DNA of 64,000 nucleotides from CALANV01 sp036381615 (GTDB taxonomy: Bacteria; Pseudomonadota; Alphaproteobacteria; CACIAM-22H2): the NCBI GenBank assembly GCA_036381615.1, contig DASVCL010000021.1:34238-98237 (forward strand), written 5' to 3'. Under the pieces are notes generated by a model. That model did not search any database, was not told where the DNA came from, and saw only the letters and a list, made by a program, of their open reading frames with translations. Below, one piece after another: positions 60,510 to 64,000 of this stretch. The position numbers and the translations under genes were made by a program. Every line of letters begins with the position of its first letter. The first letter of the stretch is position 1.

Positions 60510-60890
60510 TCAGTTCAAGGGGCCACAGATGCTCTCGATCTTCGCCTTCAACGTCGTCGCGCTGAACGGCTTGGCGACGTAGCCGCTGACGCCGGCTTCG
60601 CGCGCCGCCAGAACGCTGTCCGGTTCCGCGTCCGATGTCACCATCAGGAAGGGGATCGAACGGTAGCGCTCGTCGGCCCGCACGCGGCGCAGCAATTCGA
60701 TGCCCGTCATCGGCTGCATCTTCCAGTCCGCGATGATCAGCGTGTACGGCTTCTCCTGGAGCTTAGCGAGCGCCGACGTTCCGTCTTCCGCTTCGTCGAC
60801 CCTGCGCAATCCGTACATGCCCAGAAAGCGGCGGATGACCTGGCGCATGGCGCCGAAATCATCGACGACCAGAATCCTGTGATGCGACAT
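60510..60890 (-). CDS. CheY-like response regulator, copy 2
   Basis: Receiver of 126 residues: ILVVDDFGAMRQVIRRFLGMYGL, phospho-Asp in LIIADWKMQPMTGIELLRRV, MVTSDAEP, and VAKPFSATTL with Lys. Near-identical architecture to the copy at 58942-59394, ending IESICGPLN without a tail. GGGGAGGCCGGTCA precedes the ATG. The pair is likely a local duplication around the PEP-mutase-family gene. Confidence 0.93.
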   Translation of the reverse strand: MSHHRILVVDDFGAMRQVIRRFLGMYGLRRVDEAEDGTSALAKLQEKPYTLIIADWKMQPMTGIELLRRVRADERYRSIPFLMVTSDAEPDSVLAAREAGVSGYVAKPFSATTLKAKIESICGPLN

Positions 60891-61306
60891 TGACCGGCCT
60901 CCCCGAATTGGCGACGGTGGCACGCGATTCCGGCGGAAGGAAATGACCAAGTCGTTAAAAATAAAAATTTCGGGATCTCGTCTTCGCTCTACGTGGATAG
61001 ATAAAATAATTCTCGATTTTTCCAGATAAAGGCGCCGATGTACTGCATCGTGCCCTTCACCCTGGTCGGGACGGGGACGCGTAAACGGATGGCGATAGGG
61101 CGCTCGATTTCTGCTGTGGGACTCGGGCGCCTGTGATCTATCCGGGGGTCAACTGCAGTCTCGTGTCGATACGGGACTTGCGCTCATGCATGACGAAGCG
61201 CCCGGGACGGCGCGAGGCCGTATCGGCTTGATTTATTTTACCTGTTCGTTCAGGAAGGGTCATTCCGGCACCGGCAACGTCGATGCCGGCGAAAGGAGCG
61301 TCGGCC
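60891..61306. other. Divergent intergenic region with AT-rich island
   Basis: No gene seen. The CheY copy 2 promoter motif is at 60943-60962. A distinctly AT-rich island (about 60955-61030) includes runs such as AAAATAAAAATTT and ATAAAATAATTCTC and probably contains promoters for both directions. The remainder up to the LysE-type gene shows nothing supportable. Confidence 0.45.
60943..60962 (-). promoter_or_regulatory. Conserved promoter-like motif upstream of CheY copy 2
   Basis: Matches the motif of copy 1: ACCA-(3)-CGTTAAA preceded at the same 19-base distance by ATTCCGGCG (60927-60935). The ATTCCGGCG block is 37 bases from the start codon in both copies. Confidence 0.45.
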
Positions 61307-61918
61307 GTGAGCATCGAATTCCTGGTCACCTCGTTCATCGTCATCATTTCGCCCGGCACCGGCGTTCTCTACACGCTGGCGGCAGGCCTCTCGCGTGGAT
61401 CCCGGGCGAGCATCGTGGCGGCGTTCGGGTGCACGATCGGCATCGTCCCCCACATGGCAGCCGCGATCATGGGGCTGGCCGCACTCTTGCACGCCAGCGC
61501 GCTCGCCTTTCAGGCATTCAAGTATTTGGGCGTCGCCTATCTTCTGTATATGGCCTGGGAAACGCTGCGTGCGCACGGCGCCTTGAGGGTGGACACGGCG
61601 CTCGGCGCCCGTTCGGCCGCTCGCGTGACCGTGACGGCCATATTGATCAACATCCTCAATCCGAAACTGTCGATTTTCTTTCTGGCGTTCTTACCGCAGT
61701 TCGTTGGTGCGGACGAGTTGAATCCGGTTGCCCGCATGCTCGAGTTGAGCGCCGTCTTCATGCTGATGACGTTCGTGGTCTTCGTCGGCTACGGCCTGTT
61801 CGCCGCGTCGATTCGTGACCACGTGATCTCGCGTCCGCGCGTGCTGACATGGATGCGCCGTACCTTCGCCGGCGCGTTCGTCGCGCTCGGCGCCAAGCTG
61901 GCGTTTGCCGACCGCTGA
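61307..61918 (+). CDS. LysE/RhtB-family translocator
   Basis: Inner-membrane amino-acid exporter of 203 residues with about six hydrophobic segments. Starts MSIEFLVTSFIVIISPGTGVLYTLAAGLSRG, where the PGT motif and the following helix are typical, and ILINILNPKLSIFFLAFLPQF in the middle matches the family NPK motif. GTG 61307 has AAAGGAG nine bases upstream; ATG 61283 is an alternative. Substrate unknown. Confidence 0.9.
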   Translation: MSIEFLVTSFIVIISPGTGVLYTLAAGLSRGSRASIVAAFGCTIGIVPHMAAAIMGLAALLHASALAFQAFKYLGVAYLLYMAWETLRAHGALRVDTALGARSAARVTVTAILINILNPKLSIFFLAFLPQFVGADELNPVARMLELSAVFMLMTFVVFVGYGLFAASIRDHVISRPRVLTWMRRTFAGAFVALGAKLAFADR

Positions 61919-62104
61919 GGGACCGCCTTCTCTGTCGCCCGGTACCGCGGCGTCCTGCGGCGCGTCCCGTCCAGCATACCGGACGGTCAGCGTACCTGAC
62001 GGTATATCGTAAGGGCGGTGAGATCGGCCTTGTCTTTTTCCGGCGGTCTGCCGCCGACTACCGATCTCTGATAGAGCTGGGTCAGTCGGCTGTCGGCAAG
62101 GACG

Positions 62105-62407
62105 TCAGCGGGCGAAGGCGGGGCTCGGAACGGCGCGCTTCGAATTCAGGGTCTGCGCGCCCGGGAGCTCGATGTCGATCTCGAGGGTCGACATTTCGGC
62201 GCCGCGCTGCAGCTTGACCTCGACCTTCTCGCCCGGCACTTGGATGTATTTCTTGATGACCTCCAGGATCTCCTTCTGCAGCAGCGGCAGGTAGTCCGGC
62301 CCCGAGCGGTCCTGTCGCTCGTGCGCCAGCAGGATCTGGAGGCGCTCCTTGGCGGTCTGCGCCGAACTCACGCTCTGCGTGCGGCGGAAGAAGCTGAACA
62401 GCGTCAT
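62105..62407 (-). CDS. minE: MinE, cell division topological specificity factor
   Basis: Drives the MinD ATPase cycle that keeps the division site at mid-cell. 100 residues: amphipathic MTLFSFF membrane-targeting start, SSAQTAKERLQILLAHERQ anti-MinCD helix, and the C-terminal dimer domain (DYLPLLQKEILEVIKKYIQV). ATG 62407 overlaps the minD stop (ATGA). Confidence 0.95.
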   Translation of the reverse strand: MTLFSFFRRTQSVSSAQTAKERLQILLAHERQDRSGPDYLPLLQKEILEVIKKYIQVPGEKVEVKLQRGAEMSTLEIDIELPGAQTLNSKRAVPSPAFAR

Positions 62408-63219
62408 GCTGTCCTCCACAGGAGCCGCTGGAGAATACCGCGGCGCTCAGGCCCAAGCACACGCATTTCGATCTGTTCGCCCATCAGCCGCGACACGGCG
62501 TCGGCGTAGGCCGCGCCGGCGTTCGAGGTTTTGTCGAACACGACGGGCGTGCCGATATTGGACGCTTTCAGGACGGTCGGGCTCTCCGGAACGATGCCGA
62601 GGAGGGGAATGGACAGGATCTCGAGCACGTCCTCGACCTTCATCATGTCGCCTTTCGCGACCCGGGCCGGGTCGTAACGCGTCAGCAGAAGGTGCGGCTT
62701 GACCGGTTCCTCGCCCTTCTCCGCGCGTCTGGTCTTGCTGCTCAGCAGTCCGAGGACCCGGTCGCTGTCGCGCACCGACGACACTTCCGGATTGGTGACG
62801 ACCACCGCTTCGTCGGCGAAGTACATGGCCAGGTGCGCGCCGCGCTCGATGCCGGCCGGGCTGTCGCAGATGATGTAGTCGAAATCGTTCCGCAGCTCGT
62901 CGAGCACTTTCTCCACGCCCTCGCGCGTGAGCGCATCCTTGTCGCGGGTCTGCGAGGTCGGCAGGATCGAGAGGTTCTCGAGGCGCCGATCCTTGATCAG
63001 GGCCTGATGGAGCTTCGCCTCGCCCTGGATGACGTTGATGAAATCGAAAACGACGCGCCGCTCGCACCCCATGATCATGTCGAGGTTGCGCAAGCCGACG
63101 TCGAAATCGATGACCACGGTCTTCTTGCCGCGCATCGCGAGCCCAGCGCCGATGGCGGCCGTCGAGGTCGTCTTGCCGACGCCTCCCTTGCCTGACGTAA
63201 CGACAATGATCTTTGCCAA
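62404..63219 (-). CDS. minD: MinD, septum-site determining ATPase
   Basis: Membrane-associated ParA-type ATPase that recruits MinC. 271 residues. Deviant Walker A SGKGGVGKTT (Lys11, Lys16), CDSPAGIERGA Walker B region, and the C-terminal amphipathic RRGILQRLLWRTA helix that binds membrane. The start is TTG 63219 (AKIIVVTSGKGG is the family start) with GGGGAG seven bases upstream; a GTG at 63246 would add nine residues and overlap minC. Confidence 0.96.
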   Translation of the reverse strand: MAKIIVVTSGKGGVGKTTSTAAIGAGLAMRGKKTVVIDFDVGLRNLDMIMGCERRVVFDFINVIQGEAKLHQALIKDRRLENLSILPTSQTRDKDALTREGVEKVLDELRNDFDYIICDSPAGIERGAHLAMYFADEAVVVTNPEVSSVRDSDRVLGLLSSKTRRAEKGEEPVKPHLLLTRYDPARVAKGDMMKVEDVLEILSIPLLGIVPESPTVLKASNIGTPVVFDKTSNAGAAYADAVSRLMGEQIEMRVLGPERRGILQRLLWRTA

Positions 63220-63245
63220 TGCCGATCTCCCCTTGATGGTTGACA

Positions 63246-63998
63246 CTACTTCAGGGGCTCGATGCAGAGCGCATCGTCCTTGAGATACACCTGAACCCGT
63301 TGCTTTCGGGCCGACGGTTCGATCTCATCGCTGGTCCGGTAGAGACCGGCGATCGCGAGCAGCTCCGCCTCGAGGCTCTGGCAGAAAATGCGGGCCTTCG
63401 GATCGCCGTTGGCGCCGGCGAGTGCCCGGCCGCGCATCCTGCCGTAGACGTGGATGTTGCCGCGGGCGATGAGCTCGGCGCCCGAACTCACCGAAGCCAC
63501 GACCACGAGGTCGCCGGCGTCGGCGAAGATCCGCTGTCCCGAGCGCACCGGATCGGTGACGAGCAGCGTGCGGCGCAAGGGTTCCGCAGCCCTTATCGTG
63601 GCGCCGGTTCGCTTCACGTCATCCGGCGGCAGGTCGCGGCCGCCCTGCAGCGTGATCAGGCCGGCGACGAGCGCTGCCTTGCTCTGCTCGCTCGTGCCGT
63701 TCTGGATGCCGATCAGGGTAAGCTTGCGTGCCCGCAACTCCTGTACCAGCTTGACGAAATCGTCCGGTTGCCGGATGCCCGCCGCCTTGTCGAGATCGAG
63801 CACGATGGGCGCGTTGGTGAAAAAATGCGGCGCCTGCGCCAGCTTGGTGTCGAGCACATCGTAAAATGCCGCGTCGGCGTTACCGGTCAGCTGCAGGACG
63901 ATGGCGGTGAAGAAGCGGCCGCGAATCTGGAACGGCGCTATCGTCGGCGTCACTCGCCCGCTTCCGCTGTTCACGCGCGCTTGCTGCAAGAAAGTCAT
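63246..63998 (-). CDS. minC: MinC, septum-site determining FtsZ inhibitor
   Basis: Inhibits FtsZ polymerisation at the poles. 250 residues: N-terminal FtsZ-binding domain (IRGRFFTAIVLQL and PHFFTNAPIVLDLDK) and C-terminal beta-helix domain (GDLVVVASVSSGAELIARGNIHVYGRMRGRALAG, with GDPKARIFCQSLEAELLAIAG) that binds MinD. The ATG at 63998 is two bases from the window edge, so a longer start upstream cannot be excluded. First gene of minCDE. Confidence 0.94.
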   Translation of the reverse strand: MTFLQQARVNSGSGRVTPTIAPFQIRGRFFTAIVLQLTGNADAAFYDVLDTKLAQAPHFFTNAPIVLDLDKAAGIRQPDDFVKLVQELRARKLTLIGIQNGTSEQSKAALVAGLITLQGGRDLPPDDVKRTGATIRAAEPLRRTLLVTDPVRSGQRIFADAGDLVVVASVSSGAELIARGNIHVYGRMRGRALAGANGDPKARIFCQSLEAELLAIAGLYRTSDEIEPSARKQRVQVYLKDDALCIEPLK

Positions 63999-64000
63999 CT

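Noticed and set aside
1..64000. CRISPR arrays, insertion sequences, prophage genes
   Set aside because: No regularly spaced repeats, transposase motifs or phage structural genes were seen anywhere.

Overview
The window looks like core chromosome of a high-G+C alphaproteobacterium, probably near the Rhodospirillales. Pointers are the class II ribonucleotide reductase NrdJ, an NdufA12-type complex I accessory protein, the MlaD/DUF2155/Aat neighbourhood beside aroQ-accB-accC, an RNase E with a long acidic insertion in its S1 domain, the rne-amiC-mrcA-prfB order, and minCDE. I see no prophage, integrase, transposase, CRISPR array or rRNA. Lineage below the class is inference.

Layout. 1-4310: truncated lipoprotein gene and nrdJ (both minus). 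4693-7280: DUF6352-like gene, ndufA12, mlaD and a DUF2155 gene. 7282-10372 (minus): aroQ-accB-accC followed by aat. 10373-12042: ornithine/lysine decarboxylase behind a long leader that ends in an intrinsic terminator overlapping a possible leader peptide. 12184-18175: an EamA transporter, then a complete homogentisate pathway (hppD, hmgA, FAH-family hydrolase, maiA) with a divergent MarR-type regulator and an embedded dodecin gene. 18179-33137: envelope and RNA-processing genes: DsbA-like protein, M48 protease, GGT-like lipoprotein, aminotransferase, RNase E, amidase, PBP1a, and prfB with an intact programmed +1 frameshift. 33215-44289: Bcp peroxiredoxin with a histone-H1-like tail, glnE, a YihY/BrkB protein, an AsmA/YhdP-like protein, tyrS, anmK and an alpha/beta hydrolase.

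44381-52393 is a full ISC iron-sulfur cluster operon: cysE, iscR, an extra cysteine desulfurase, iscS, iscU, iscA, hscB, hscA, fdx and iscX. Its promoter contains a near-consensus type-1 IscR site, and a strong intrinsic terminator lies between iscA and hscB. HscB carries the N-terminal four-cysteine motif known from mitochondrial HSCB. An ABHD18-like hydrolase, mnmA and an elongator tRNA-Met follow.

55157-61918 is the least conventional part. It holds a long stem-loop after the tRNA, about 580 bp without a convincing gene, a small RTX-type calcium-binding protein, four single-domain receivers (one degenerate, two clearly duplicated together with their promoters), a transglutaminase-like protein, a PEP mutase/isocitrate lyase-family enzyme and a LysE-type exporter. 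The window ends with minE, minD and minC on the minus strand.

The regulatory elements are more novel than the gene content: the decarboxylase leader, the shared -10 of the marR/hppD divergent promoters, the attenuator inside the ISC operon, and the duplicated promoter of the paired CheY-like genes.
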